Assembly: GCA_963976875.1 (NCBI GenBank)
Contig: CAXBML010000006.1
Coordinates: 101,689 to 165,688 of the forward strand
Length of the DNA stretch: 64,000 bases
Reading direction: 5' to 3'
Source: Berkiella_A sp963976875
Lineage (GTDB): Bacteria > Pseudomonadota > Gammaproteobacteria > Berkiellales > Berkiellaceae
Part shown: one piece after another, positions 1-8,278 of the stretch
Position numbering within the stretch: position 1 is the first letter of the stretch
Layout: each line of letters starts with the position of its first letter
The notes under the pieces: model-generated
The model's database searches: none
What the model saw: the letters and a program-made list of their open reading frames with translations, nothing else
What the model was told of the DNA's origin: nothing
Made by a program: the position numbers and the translations under genes

Positions 1-552
1 AATGTATTGGTTATTTCAGATGAGGCGTATTATGAGTATGTCCAAAAAGCAGACTATCCTCAAACGCATAGTTGGTTAGACCAGTTTCCTAATTTAGTGA
101 TTACGAGAACCTTCTCTAAAGCCTATGGGATGGCAGGAATGCGAGTCGGTTATGCGATGGCACATGAAGATCTTGTTGCAATTGTGAATCGTATTAGACA
201 GCCTTTTAATGTCAATCATCTAGCGCAAGTTGCAGCATTAGCCGCGATTAAAGATCAAGCATTTTTACAATATAGTGTAGAGATGAATAATAAACACCGA
301 GAAGGTTTGGTTCAAGGCTTAGCAGAGTTGGGCATACCCTATATACCGAGCCAGGCTAATTTTGTTATGCTGCATGTTAAGACAGATGGCATGGTGTTAT
401 ATGAAAATTTGTTACGAATGGGCGTTATTATTAGGCCTTTAAAATTTTTCCAATTAAACCATTATGTGAGAGTCAGCGTGGGATTAGAAGAAGAAAATAA
501 ATGTTTCTTAAACGCGCTGAATCAAGCTTTACCTAAGGAGCAAGTTGCATGA
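1..552 (+). CDS. hisC: Histidinol-phosphate aminotransferase, C-terminal part (cut by window edge)
   Basis: A class I/II PLP-dependent aminotransferase that converts imidazole-acetol phosphate to histidinol phosphate in histidine synthesis. The frame is open from the first base, so the N-terminal half lies outside the window. The visible part has the 'SDEAYYEY' strand followed by 'TFSKAYGMAGMRVGY', whose lysine (about nt 118-120) is the expected PLP Schiff-base residue, and a C-terminal 'GVIIRPL' segment typical of HisC. Its stop overlaps the start of phhB by four bases, so the two are co-transcribed. An aromatic aminotransferase role for this paralogue is possible, and the pairing with phhB makes it worth considering. 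The subfamily cannot be settled without the N-terminus. Confidence 0.88.
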   Translation, partial: NVLVISDEAYYEYVQKADYPQTHSWLDQFPNLVITRTFSKAYGMAGMRVGYAMAHEDLVAIVNRIRQPFNVNHLAQVAALAAIKDQAFLQYSVEMNNKHREGLVQGLAELGIPYIPSQANFVMLHVKTDGMVLYENLLRMGVIIRPLKFFQLNHYVRVSVGLEEENKCFLNALNQALPKEQVA

Positions 553-896
553 CGTTAGTTGAAAAGCATTGTCAAGCCTGTGAGGGGGGGGTAGCGCCCC
601 TCACGATTGAAGAGGCAAATAAATATTTATTAAAAGTAGTAGACTGGGAAATAGATGCCACGGGCAAAACGATGTCATGTATTTTTTCTTTTAAGAATTA
701 TTATCATACGATGGCATTTGTTAATGCAATTGCTTTTATGGCTCACTTTGAAAATCATCACCCTGATATGACGGTTTCTTATAATAGTTGTAAAGTCTTA
801 TATACTACGCATGCCATTGGCGGTCTATCTGAGAATGATTTTATTTGTGCTGCAAAAGTAAATAAACTCTTTTCGGAGAGTAAAGGTACTCGTTAA
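549..896 (+). CDS. phhB: Pterin-4a-carbinolamine dehydratase
   Basis: 115 residues, the usual length for PCD/DCoH proteins. It dehydrates the 4a-hydroxytetrahydrobiopterin made by phenylalanine hydroxylase, so the pterin can be recycled. The diagnostic active-site stretch is 'ENHHPDM' (H70, H71, P72, D73), followed about 16 residues later by 'TTHAIGGLSENDF', which holds the third histidine. It is translationally coupled to the aminotransferase upstream (ATGA overlap). Its partner phhA lies 1.5 kb away on the opposite strand, which supports a phenylalanine-to-tyrosine pathway here. Confidence 0.93.
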   Translation: MTLVEKHCQACEGGVAPLTIEEANKYLLKVVDWEIDATGKTMSCIFSFKNYYHTMAFVNAIAFMAHFENHHPDMTVSYNSCKVLYTTHAIGGLSENDFICAAKVNKLFSESKGTR

Positions 897-926
897 AGCG
901 TTTTAGCAAACCTGGTTGTTAAACCG

Positions 927-945
927 ACAAGAATCTCTTGTTTTA
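927..945 (+). terminator. Possible weak terminator after phhB
   Basis: Six-base arms ACAAGA/TCTTGT around a 3-base loop, followed by TTTA. The stem is short and AT-rich, so this is tentative. Confidence 0.3.
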
Positions 946-968
946 TGATTAATGTGTGTTATGAACGT

Positions 969-1050
969 AGCGAATCAATCTCCTCTCCCAACGCTGGGAG
1001 AGGATGGCTTGCTAAGCGAAAGCGCAGTAAACCCGGTGAGGGTTACTGAA
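969..1050 (+). repeat. Dispersed palindromic repeat, family A, copy 1
   Basis: It begins AGCGAATCAATC, then a CTCTCCCA...TGGGAGAG palindrome, and closes with GGTGAGGGTTA. The same order of blocks occurs at 55532-55596 and, inverted, at 38260-38320. This copy carries about 16 extra bases between the palindrome and the GGTGAGGG block. Confidence 0.75.
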
Positions 1051-1240
1051 GAATTCCGCATCCCTAGCGCTTCACTGGTTCTCTCCCAGAATTGGGCGTT
1101 GATTCCACTCACTGAACAATACAAGAGACACCTGCTTAATTCAGATTAGATGCAGAAAGTAATCAAAATCCTGACAAAGTTGAACCTTCGTAGAAAAAAC
1201 ATTATGCTTGTTTTTATTTCATTTAAGAGTCATTAGTAAA

Positions 1241-2437
1241 ATGAAGTCAGGCAGTAAACCTCTTTCCCAATCAGGTGTCCTTTTTTTATTTCAACAAGCC
1301 GCAAAAAATCCAGACTCACCATTTTATAACTGTGTGTTAAATGTAAACTCAGAACCTGAACTATTAGTCGGTGGGGTTTTAAATGATGTTTATAAAGTAA
1401 AAGTGAACAATACAGAATACGTTGTAAAATGGATGACAGGAAACAATTTAGATCCATCTGCTTGTGGTTCAAACAAAGAGCTATATGATTTGCAAAAACA
1501 TATTGCTGGTTTGTCAGAAATAGTGCCTAAACCGTATGTTTTTGTAGGTGATTTTCAAGGACATGATGCCATTATTATGGAGTATATTGGCGGAATAGCG
1601 CTGGGTAAAGATGATATGTCTGCCATTCGCTTAGGGGAAAGTATTTCTCGCTTTCACGAGTACGCAAAAGATCTGCCAAAATTTAAAACCCAACCAAGTG
1701 ATATGAGAGCAGTTTTCTCTGAGCTCAAGCAGTGGGCAAAACGTTTGTGGCAAAAGGGGCAAGTTTTAAAAGAGCTAGAATATTTGTACACTTTTTTCAA
1801 ATATGCCTTTGACACCTTGTTTTACCCTTCCGATAGTAAGCTACCAGGCGGTTTGATTCATGGCGATTTACATGAAAATAATATATTGGTATGCGATGAG
1901 AGTATTAGCTTAGATACAATTAAGCTATTAGATTTTGACTTGGTGAGAGAAGATAAATATATTAAAGATATTGCCAATGCTATATGTATGTTTTGCTTGC
2001 CTGAGATAGAGGGTGTACAGAGTTCATCGCAACGCTATCAATTTGATGCAACATTTGCTCGGAATATAATTCAGGGGTATCAATGTACTCGTACCCTAAG
2101 TCAAGCTGAGCTAGATTACTTGCCGGTAGCCATATTAGACAGAATACGTTTAGAAAAAGTGGGTAATATGAAACTACGGAATGAAGGTAAGCCACCCGGA
2201 AGTAATTTTAATGCGGGTCGTGCCAAAGCGATGATGAAATTTTTGCAAGATGAGTGGACAGATTTTGAAGATTGCCTGAAAGCTGGAGCAGCGGATGAAT
2301 CGTTTCAAAATGTTTTCACAATATCTGGCAAGGGCTTTCTGCCTGGGTTTGATGATGCGGCAGTGACCACAAAAAATCATGCGTCGAGTGATTACGCGGT
2401 TGGACCCAGTGATGAAACAACATATAAACGACGTTAA
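1241..2437 (+). CDS. APH/choline-kinase-fold phosphotransferase of unknown substrate
   Basis: 398 residues from the ATG at 1241; a longer TTG-initiated frame from 1208 has no support. It has the aminoglycoside-phosphotransferase kinase fold: 'EYVVKW' with the ATP-binding lysine, a hinge 'IIMEYIGGIALG', the Brenner motif 'HGDLHENN' (H207-N214) and the metal-binding 'DFD' (D231-D233). These catalytic residues are intact, so an active small-molecule or protein kinase is expected. The C-terminal ~90 residues, after the kinase lobe, are polar and match nothing I know. It stands alone between phhB and phhA. It could be a resistance-type or choline-type kinase, or a secreted effector kinase. The substrate cannot be read from sequence. 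Confidence 0.75.
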   Translation: MKSGSKPLSQSGVLFLFQQAAKNPDSPFYNCVLNVNSEPELLVGGVLNDVYKVKVNNTEYVVKWMTGNNLDPSACGSNKELYDLQKHIAGLSEIVPKPYVFVGDFQGHDAIIMEYIGGIALGKDDMSAIRLGESISRFHEYAKDLPKFKTQPSDMRAVFSELKQWAKRLWQKGQVLKELEYLYTFFKYAFDTLFYPSDSKLPGGLIHGDLHENNILVCDESISLDTIKLLDFDLVREDKYIKDIANAICMFCLPEIEGVQSSSQRYQFDATFARNIIQGYQCTRTLSQAELDYLPVAILDRIRLEKVGNMKLRNEGKPPGSNFNAGRAKAMMKFLQDEWTDFEDCLKAGAADESFQNVFTISGKGFLPGFDDAAVTTKNHASSDYAVGPSDETTYKRR

Positions 2438-2451
2438 GATTTAATCAGAAT

Positions 2452-3240
2452 CTATTTTTCTTTTTTGTCGTATAAAGGCTCATGCATTCCGAGTGCTGCC
2501 GCCTCTTTGATTAAAGAGAGCAAATCTTGTTGCATGACCTTAAATAAGTCTTCGAAACTATTAATAATAAAATAAACAGATTGATAAATATCAATACGGT
2601 AAGGTGTGCGAAATGCATCGAGGGGTTCTAAAATTTTTCGTATAGGTTTGTCGCTTTCTAAGCTATAGGGCGTTTCACCATAGGACGATAAAATGCCGCC
2701 ACCATAGATACGCAATCCTTCCGGTTTTTGTATTAAGCCAAACTCAATGGTAAACCAATATAGTCTTGCCAACATAACGCGGGTTGCATGATCTACGGTT
2801 AAGCCTAGTTTGCCGTACTCAAACATAAAGTCAGCATAATTTTGATTGCTTAACAAAGGACAGTGCCCAAAGATCTCATGAAAAATATCAGGCTCTCTTA
2901 AGTAATTCATTTCTTCGCGTGTGCGGATAAATGTGGCCGCAGGAAATTTTTTATCCGCCAATAATTGGAAAAATGTTTCAAATCCGATTAAGGCTGGAAC
3001 AGGGTAGACTTCCCAGGCTGTATGGGAGCGCAAACACGCATTAATATCCGGTACCTGTGGGATAACGTCTGCTGTTAAACCAATAGCAGAGATTCCGTCA
3101 ATATATTCAGAACAAGCACGATTTTGAATGTTGGGTATTTGTTGTGTATATAAATCATGCCAAATACTGTTTTCTTCGCTAGTATATGAAACAAAACCCT
3201 GTTTATCAGGTTTCTTTGCCTTGTACTTGCTTTCTTTCAT
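2452..3240 (-). CDS. phhA: Phenylalanine 4-monooxygenase
   Basis: 262 residues, the length of the single-domain bacterial enzyme without an ACT regulatory domain. It hydroxylates phenylalanine to tyrosine using tetrahydropterin and non-haem iron. The iron ligands are visible: H121 and H126 in 'DIFHEIFGHCPLL' and E166 in 'WFTIEFGLI', with the 40-residue spacing of the family. It is convergent with the APH-like gene and divergent from the ferritin-like gene. The pterin dehydratase partner phhB is nearby. Confidence 0.95.
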   Translation of the reverse strand: MKESKYKAKKPDKQGFVSYTSEENSIWHDLYTQQIPNIQNRACSEYIDGISAIGLTADVIPQVPDINACLRSHTAWEVYPVPALIGFETFFQLLADKKFPAATFIRTREEMNYLREPDIFHEIFGHCPLLSNQNYADFMFEYGKLGLTVDHATRVMLARLYWFTIEFGLIQKPEGLRIYGGGILSSYGETPYSLESDKPIRKILEPLDAFRTPYRIDIYQSVYFIINSFEDLFKVMQQDLLSLIKEAAALGMHEPLYDKKEK

Positions 3241-3312
3241 GATAAGCAGCCATTAATTTATATATCCCTACTTAGAGTCTAACTTAAGCTACATAACTCC
3301 TCAAGCAGATTA

Positions 3313-3341
3313 TTGCGTGAAAAAATAATAGCCTTTATGCT
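3313..3341 (+). promoter_or_regulatory. Candidate sigma-70 promoter for the ferritin-like gene
   Basis: TTGCGT (3313-3318) and TATGCT (3336-3341) are separated by 17 bases, about 60 bases upstream of the ATG at 3401. This is pattern match only. Confidence 0.4.
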
Positions 3342-3400
3342 AGTATGATATTTTCCGTTCTCAGTTAGAAATAAAGATAAATAAATATAGGTGGTTGATA

Positions 3401-3823
3401 ATGTCTAAAGATAATAAAAAAATTATAGATGGTTTAAATAAGATGTTAGAGCAAGAGCATGCTTGCGCTATAAGATATGCAACGCATGCTGCTGTGGTCA
3501 GTGGTCCTTATTCTGAAGCAGTAATGGCAAGACTAAAAGAAATCAGTGGTGATGAAGTTATGCATGCTGAAAAGCTAAGAGACAGAATTTTAGCATTAGG
3601 AGGTGAGCCATCAATGCAAGTCTCAACTGAAGATCTAGTGGCCGCGCGTAGCCTAGATAAAATTTTAACAATTAATATAGATGAAGAAAAGCACGCGATA
3701 ACTGCTTATACAAAATTACTAGCTGATATTCCACCTGAAAATGTTATTTTGTACCAGACAATTCAAGAAATTATTCGAGACGAGCAAGAACACTTAGAGG
3801 AGTTAGAAGCTTTGCAGCCTTAG
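3401..3823 (+). CDS. Bacterioferritin-like / ferritin-like diiron protein
   Basis: 140 residues from the ATG at 3401, which has AGGTGG about six bases upstream. A four-helix ferritin-like protein with four ExxH pairs at E17-H20, E52-H55, E95-H98 and E128-H131, the ligand set of a diiron centre. The helix order and motif spacing suit the bacterioferritin/DPS-like superfamily, with a probable role in iron storage or oxidative-stress protection in the cytoplasm. It is monocistronic, with its own upstream promoter candidate and repeat element B downstream. The exact subfamily is uncertain; it is shorter than classical Bfr (about 158 residues). Confidence 0.8.
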   Translation: MSKDNKKIIDGLNKMLEQEHACAIRYATHAAVVSGPYSEAVMARLKEISGDEVMHAEKLRDRILALGGEPSMQVSTEDLVAARSLDKILTINIDEEKHAITAYTKLLADIPPENVILYQTIQEIIRDEQEHLEELEALQP

Positions 3824-3861
3824 AGAAATACATATAGGATTGCAAATAATTACCGACTTGT

Positions 3862-3920
3862 GCTGCCCTTCTCCTGATGTCAGGAGAAGGGGGGCGGATA
3901 GGGTGGATGCGGTTAGATAA
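3862..3920. repeat. Dispersed palindromic repeat, family B, copy 1
   Basis: A perfect 24-base palindrome at 3867-3890 (11-base arms CCTTCTCCTGA/TCAGGAGAAGG around TG) followed by GCGGAT...GCGGTTAGATAA. The same unit occurs at 38179-38234. It sits between the convergent ferritin-like gene and scoB and may act as a bidirectional transcription stop. Confidence 0.75.
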
Positions 3921-3959
3921 TTGGGCGTTACTAATCAATCATCCCAGAAAAAAATAAAC

Positions 3960-4616
3960 TTAAAGCTGTATCTCAGGCACATTGTCTGGGACAACCAACT
4001 CACCAGCTGTTAGTTTTTTAATTTCCTCTACAGACACACCAGGTGCCCGTTCAAGCAAATGAAATGCGCCATCTTTTATTTTTAGTACGGCTAAATCCGT
4101 TACCACTTTTTTGATGCAGTTTACGCCGGTAAGCGGTAACTGGCAGTGGCGAAGCAGTTTGGATACCCCTTTTTTATTAGCATGATTCATTGCGACAACA
4201 ATATTGTTGGCGCCAGCCACCAAGTCCATCGCGCCGCCCATACCCTTGATGAGTTTGCCTGGGATCATCCAAGAGGCGATGTTGCCTTGTTGGTCTACTT
4301 CAAAAGCGCCTAGTACGGTTAAATCAACGTGCCCACCCCGTATCATAGCGAAGCTATCGCTGGACGAGAAAAAACTGGCGCCTACTTGGGTTGTGACCGT
4401 TTCTTTTCCTGCATTGATGAGGTCCGGATCAACTGTCGCCTCAGTAGGATAAGGGCCCATGCCCAGCAAACCGTTTTCAGATTGAAGGCAAACCTCAATA
4501 CCTTTAGGAATATAATTTGCAACCAGCGTTGGAATACCGATGCCTAGGTTTACATAGTAGCCATCTTGTAATTCTTGCGCGATACGCTGAGCGATTTGTT
4601 CTCTTGATAATGCCAT
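3960..4616 (-). CDS. scoB: 3-oxoacid CoA-transferase subunit B
   Basis: 218 residues from the ATG at 4616, which is preceded by AAGGA; an upstream extension into scoA is unsupported. With ScoA it moves CoA from succinyl-CoA to acetoacetate, giving acetoacetyl-CoA. The catalytic glutamate is E47 in 'LQSENGLLGMGPYP', and 'YVNLGIGIPT' is the subunit-B N-terminal signature. It is the last gene of the leucine-degradation operon and takes the acetoacetate released by HMG-CoA lyase two genes upstream. Confidence 0.93.
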   Translation of the reverse strand: MALSREQIAQRIAQELQDGYYVNLGIGIPTLVANYIPKGIEVCLQSENGLLGMGPYPTEATVDPDLINAGKETVTTQVGASFFSSSDSFAMIRGGHVDLTVLGAFEVDQQGNIASWMIPGKLIKGMGGAMDLVAGANNIVVAMNHANKKGVSKLLRHCQLPLTGVNCIKKVVTDLAVLKIKDGAFHLLERAPGVSVEEIKKLTAGELVVPDNVPEIQL

Positions 4617-4626
4617 GATATATCCT

Positions 4627-5328
4627 TCAGCTTGGTTGTAATGTGGTTCTTTCAATGCGTTTTTCAAATTGCCCTTTGATAATACGTTTAACGTATATGC
4701 CGGGTATATGGATATGGTTAGGGTCAAGCTCTCCAGCCGGTACTATTTCTTCCACTTCAACCACGGTGATTTTAGCGGCTGTCGCCATCATCGGATTGAA
4801 ATTCATCGCAGTTTTATTGAAGATTAGGTTTCCCATCGTGTCAGCTTTCCAGGCTTTGATAATAGCGAAATCAGCTGTAAGGCTTTTTTCTAAGATATAG
4901 TTTTTGCCATCAAACTGTTTTACATCTTTGCCTTCTGCAATAGGGGTCCCATAACCTGTGGCGGTATAAAATGCAGGGATGCCTGCGCCACCTGCGCGTA
5001 TTTTCTCAGCCAATGTGCCTTGGGGGGTTAACTCGACTTCCATTTCACCACTGAGAAATAATTCTTCGAAAAGATTATTTTCACCGACATATGAGGCGAT
5101 CATTTTTTTGATTTGACGTTTTTCTAATAATTTACCCAAGCCAAAGCCATCCACACCAGCATTATTCGATATACAGGTTAGACCGCTAATGCCTAATTCA
5201 TGAATTTTATTAATGAGGCCTTCTGGAATGCCACATAGGCCAAACCCACCGGCCATGATGGTCATATTGTCTGTTATGCCCTCAAGAGCTTTATCGTAAC
5301 TAGTGACTACTTTATTGAAACCTGACAC
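4627..5328 (-). CDS. scoA: 3-oxoacid CoA-transferase subunit A
   Basis: 233 residues, starting with GTG at 5328 behind a TAGGAG ribosome site. This is the CoA-binding subunit of the heterodimeric SCOT enzyme, with the signature 'MAGGFGLCGIPEGLI' near the N-terminus and a conserved 'KIRAGGAGIPAFYT' segment. It lies 10 bases before scoB and 15 bases after mvaB. The use of acetoacetate fits its place in the operon. Confidence 0.93.
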   Translation of the reverse strand: MSGFNKVVTSYDKALEGITDNMTIMAGGFGLCGIPEGLINKIHELGISGLTCISNNAGVDGFGLGKLLEKRQIKKMIASYVGENNLFEELFLSGEMEVELTPQGTLAEKIRAGGAGIPAFYTATGYGTPIAEGKDVKQFDGKNYILEKSLTADFAIIKAWKADTMGNLIFNKTAMNFNPMMATAAKITVVEVEEIVPAGELDPNHIHIPGIYVKRIIKGQFEKRIERTTLQPS

Positions 5329-5343
5329 TGTTTTCTCCTAGTG

Positions 5344-6234
5344 TTATTTTTTTGCTAAGATAGCATTGGCAACTTTAGAGCGATTAGAAATATCTAAAGC
5401 CTGGCAAATATAGTTGCCAGCCATAATGGTTTTATCTAAATCTATATTTGTCGTTAAGCCCAAACCTTCCAACATATACAGTACTTCCTCTGTTGCGACA
5501 TTGCCACTCGCACCTTTGGCATAAGGGCAGCCTCCTAATCCTGCGACGGAGCTGTCAATGGTCGTGATATCTTCTTCTAAACAAGCCAAAATGTTGGCTA
5601 ACGCTTGGCCATAAGTATCGTGGAAGTGTACGGCGAGGTTTTGTGTGGGAATTTCTGATTTTAATCGCTGAATAAGCGAGCGTGCTTTATTTGGGGTGCC
5701 CACACCAATGGTATCGCCTATTGAGATTTCATAGCATCCTGCATTATGAAGCTGTGTGGCAATATCCAGCACGGCTTGAGGATTAGTTTCCCCCTCATAA
5801 GGGCAGCCTAAGGTGCAAGAAATATAACCACGGACCTGGATATTATAATTTTTTGCTTGGGCAATCACTTCTTGAAATATGTCCAGGCTTTTTTGAATGC
5901 TACAGTTAATATTTTTTTGGGTGAAGCTTTCTGAGGCCGCGGTGAATACAGCAATTTCTTTGATGCCCGCTTCGTGGGCGTTTTCTAAGCCTTTTAGGTT
6001 AGGGGTGAGCGCCATAAAATGGCAATCAGATTTTTGTGTCGAAAAATGCGTTGCAACGTCCTGGTGATCGGCCATTTGCGGGACCCATTTAGGAGAGACA
6101 AAGCTTGTAATCTCTATAGTTTTATGGCCCGCATCGACTAATTTTTCAATAAACTGTATTTTTGTTTTTGTCGGGATAGTCTTTTTCTCATTTTGTAGAC
6201 CATCTCGTGGACCGACTTCAACTATTTTGATCAT
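5344..6234 (-). CDS. mvaB: Hydroxymethylglutaryl-CoA lyase
   Basis: 296 residues, usual family length. It cleaves HMG-CoA to acetoacetate and acetyl-CoA, the last step specific to leucine degradation. A DRE-TIM-type barrel: 'EVGPRDGLQNE' at the N-terminus (R10, D11), 'VHFHDTYG' (H203, H205) as metal ligands and the signature 'AGLGGCPYAKGASGN' with catalytic C236. It sits 22 bases downstream of liuD. No mitochondrial-type or secretion peptide is seen, so it is cytosolic. Confidence 0.95.
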   Translation of the reverse strand: MIKIVEVGPRDGLQNEKKTIPTKTKIQFIEKLVDAGHKTIEITSFVSPKWVPQMADHQDVATHFSTQKSDCHFMALTPNLKGLENAHEAGIKEIAVFTAASESFTQKNINCSIQKSLDIFQEVIAQAKNYNIQVRGYISCTLGCPYEGETNPQAVLDIATQLHNAGCYEISIGDTIGVGTPNKARSLIQRLKSEIPTQNLAVHFHDTYGQALANILACLEEDITTIDSSVAGLGGCPYAKGASGNVATEEVLYMLEGLGLTTNIDLDKTIMAGNYICQALDISNRSKVANAILAKK

Positions 6235-6256
6235 AATGGCGCTAACCTTCTGTTAT

Positions 6257-8278
6257 TCAGTCTATTGCCAACTCAACTAATAGAGAACCCTCGATCACTT
6301 GATCGCCAGGCTGGTAGTTGATTGTTTTGATTTTACCATCTTTAGGGGCGGCAATAGTGTGTTCCATTTTCATCGCTTCTAAAGCAAGTAGTTTTTCACC
6401 TTTATTGACAGAAGCATCTTTTTTGACCCATATTTTAGTAACCAATCCCGGCATTGGGGAAAGTATGGCATTACTATCAGATTCTGCGCTTTGGTATACA
6501 TCATGCTCAAAAACACCTGCATTAAAACTATAAAGTTGGCCTTTATAAAGTAAATGTATCTGGTGTGTATTATCATTAAAATATGTGAGTGTTTGTTGTT
6601 GGTCGTTTATTGTATATGTGAGCTTATAAAACAAAGTGTTTTTTACAGCATAGGGGTGTATGGTCCCTTCGATATCAATAGTCTCATCTTGATTGGGTAT
6701 ATTAAGACGTAGCCATTGTGTTTCCTCACGAGTGCTAGGGATGTGCTCAATGAGTATTTGATGAGACAGTGCTTGCTGGCATACTGTAATCGTTTCAATA
6801 GTGGGTAAGTTGATTCTAAAGCAAGTATTGTCAAGCCAGGGTGAATATTCAAGGTATTGGGTTGATTTTTGTCGTTGTAAAACTTGGATTAAACTGACAA
6901 TAGCCAATAGTTCTGCCGAGGCTTGTGGAGCAGGTATAATCAGTGACGCCGCATTTTTCTCTATATATTGGATATCTAGTCCTGCTTGAAATGCACGACT
7001 AGTCAAAATGGCTTTAATAAAGTCAACATTATTTTTGACACCAATGATTTGATATTGATCCAAGCTGTGTATTAACTTATGAATGGCTTGTTCTCGCGTT
7101 TCAGCCCATGTGATAATTTTGCTCATCATAGGATCAAAATGAATGCTGAGTTGGTCCCCGGCCTGAATGCCAGAATCAATGCGTACATCTGTACTCGTTG
7201 GCAAGAAAATAGCTTGTATTTTACCAATTTGAGGTAAAAAATTCTGATTAGGATCTTCCGAGTATATACGAGCTTCAATCGCATGGCCTTTGAGTTTTAT
7301 TTGGGATTGTTCTAAAGGCATTTTATCGCCTTGTGCAATCTTGATTTGCCAAGCAACCAAATCTAACCCAGTAATCATTTCAGTCACAGGATGTTCCACT
7401 TGCAGGCGAGTGTTCATCTCCATGAAATAGAATTCGCCCGTTGCACTCACTAAAAATTCAACCGTGCCAGCACCAACATAATCTATAGCATTGGCTGCTT
7501 GTATCGCTGCACCATATAAATTTTGTTTTAGTTCTGGGCTGAGTCCTTGGGCGGGCGCTTCTTCTATTAATTTCTGATGTCGGCGCTGCGTTGAACAGTC
7601 ACGTTCAAATAAATGTACACATTGGCCATGGGTATCTCTGAATACTTGAACTTCTATATGTCTAGCGGCAACTAAGTATTTTTCCATGAACAGCGTATCA
7701 TTTCCAAAGGCATTTAAGCTTTCTTGTTTGGCTTGTCTCACTGCCTCTGGTAGTTCTTCTACGCTGGCTACTTTGCGCATACCTTTGCCACCACCACCTG
7801 CAGTCGCTTTAATTAAAACAGGATAGCCTATTTGGGCGGCTGCTTTTTCATAGGCTTTTATATCGGGTAAATCATAATACCCTGGTGTCGTAGGTATGCC
7901 GGCGGTTTGCATCGTTTTGATAGATTGGTCTTTCAAGGCCATCAGCTCTATGGCATCTGGCTTGGGGCCGATAAAGATAATTTGATTTTCAGCGCAAGCT
8001 TTAGCAAAATCTGGATTCTCTGATAAAAAACCATAGCCAGGATGAATAGCATCAGCACCAGCTTGTTGGGCAACCTGCAAAATTTTATGGGTATTTAAGT
8101 AGCTGTCGACAAGTTTTTCAGAACCGATGCAATAAGCTTCATCTGCTAACTTTACGTGCAGAGCTTGTCTATCAGGCTCTGCAAAAACAGCAATACAACG
8201 AATGTTCAGAGCATGGCAAGTTCTTATAATCCGACAGGCAATTTCACCCCGGTTGGCAATCAGTAAAGATTTGATCAT
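6257..8278 (-). CDS. liuD: Methylcrotonyl-CoA carboxylase, biotin-carrying alpha subunit
   Basis: 673 residues. Domain order is biotin carboxylase (about 1-445, with the glycine-rich ATP loop 'KATAGGGGKGMR' and 'MNTRLQVEHPVTE'), a central BT-type linker, and a C-terminal biotinyl domain with 'LEAMKMEHT', K637 being the biotinylated lysine. With LiuB it carboxylates 3-methylcrotonyl-CoA. Its start overlaps the liuC stop by four bases. The related propionyl-CoA and geranyl-CoA carboxylase alpha subunits are alternatives by homology, but the operon context (IVD, methylglutaconyl-CoA hydratase, HMG-CoA lyase) decides for leucine. Confidence 0.92.
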   Translation of the reverse strand: MIKSLLIANRGEIACRIIRTCHALNIRCIAVFAEPDRQALHVKLADEAYCIGSEKLVDSYLNTHKILQVAQQAGADAIHPGYGFLSENPDFAKACAENQIIFIGPKPDAIELMALKDQSIKTMQTAGIPTTPGYYDLPDIKAYEKAAAQIGYPVLIKATAGGGGKGMRKVASVEELPEAVRQAKQESLNAFGNDTLFMEKYLVAARHIEVQVFRDTHGQCVHLFERDCSTQRRHQKLIEEAPAQGLSPELKQNLYGAAIQAANAIDYVGAGTVEFLVSATGEFYFMEMNTRLQVEHPVTEMITGLDLVAWQIKIAQGDKMPLEQSQIKLKGHAIEARIYSEDPNQNFLPQIGKIQAIFLPTSTDVRIDSGIQAGDQLSIHFDPMMSKIITWAETREQAIHKLIHSLDQYQIIGVKNNVDFIKAILTSRAFQAGLDIQYIEKNAASLIIPAPQASAELLAIVSLIQVLQRQKSTQYLEYSPWLDNTCFRINLPTIETITVCQQALSHQILIEHIPSTREETQWLRLNIPNQDETIDIEGTIHPYAVKNTLFYKLTYTINDQQQTLTYFNDNTHQIHLLYKGQLYSFNAGVFEHDVYQSAESDSNAILSPMPGLVTKIWVKKDASVNKGEKLLALEAMKMEHTIAAPKDGKIKTINYQPGDQVIEGSLLVELAID

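Larger units (their letters stand above)
897..1240. other. Intergenic region, 344 bases, with a repeat element and no convincing gene
   Basis: It holds a weak hairpin just after phhB (nt 927-941) and one copy of dispersed palindromic repeat family A (about nt 969-1050). A short open frame across it (nt 952-1149) encodes mostly repeat sequence and has no recognisable domain, so I do not call it a gene. Confidence 0.6.

Noticed and set aside
952..1149. Plus-strand open frame of 65 codons after phhB
   Set aside because: It consists largely of a dispersed palindromic repeat, has no ribosome site and resembles no protein.
6257..8278. Geranyl-CoA or propionyl-CoA carboxylase as alternatives for liuD/liuB
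   Set aside because: The operon contains isovaleryl-CoA dehydrogenase, methylglutaconyl-CoA hydratase and HMG-CoA lyase, which only fit methylcrotonyl-CoA.
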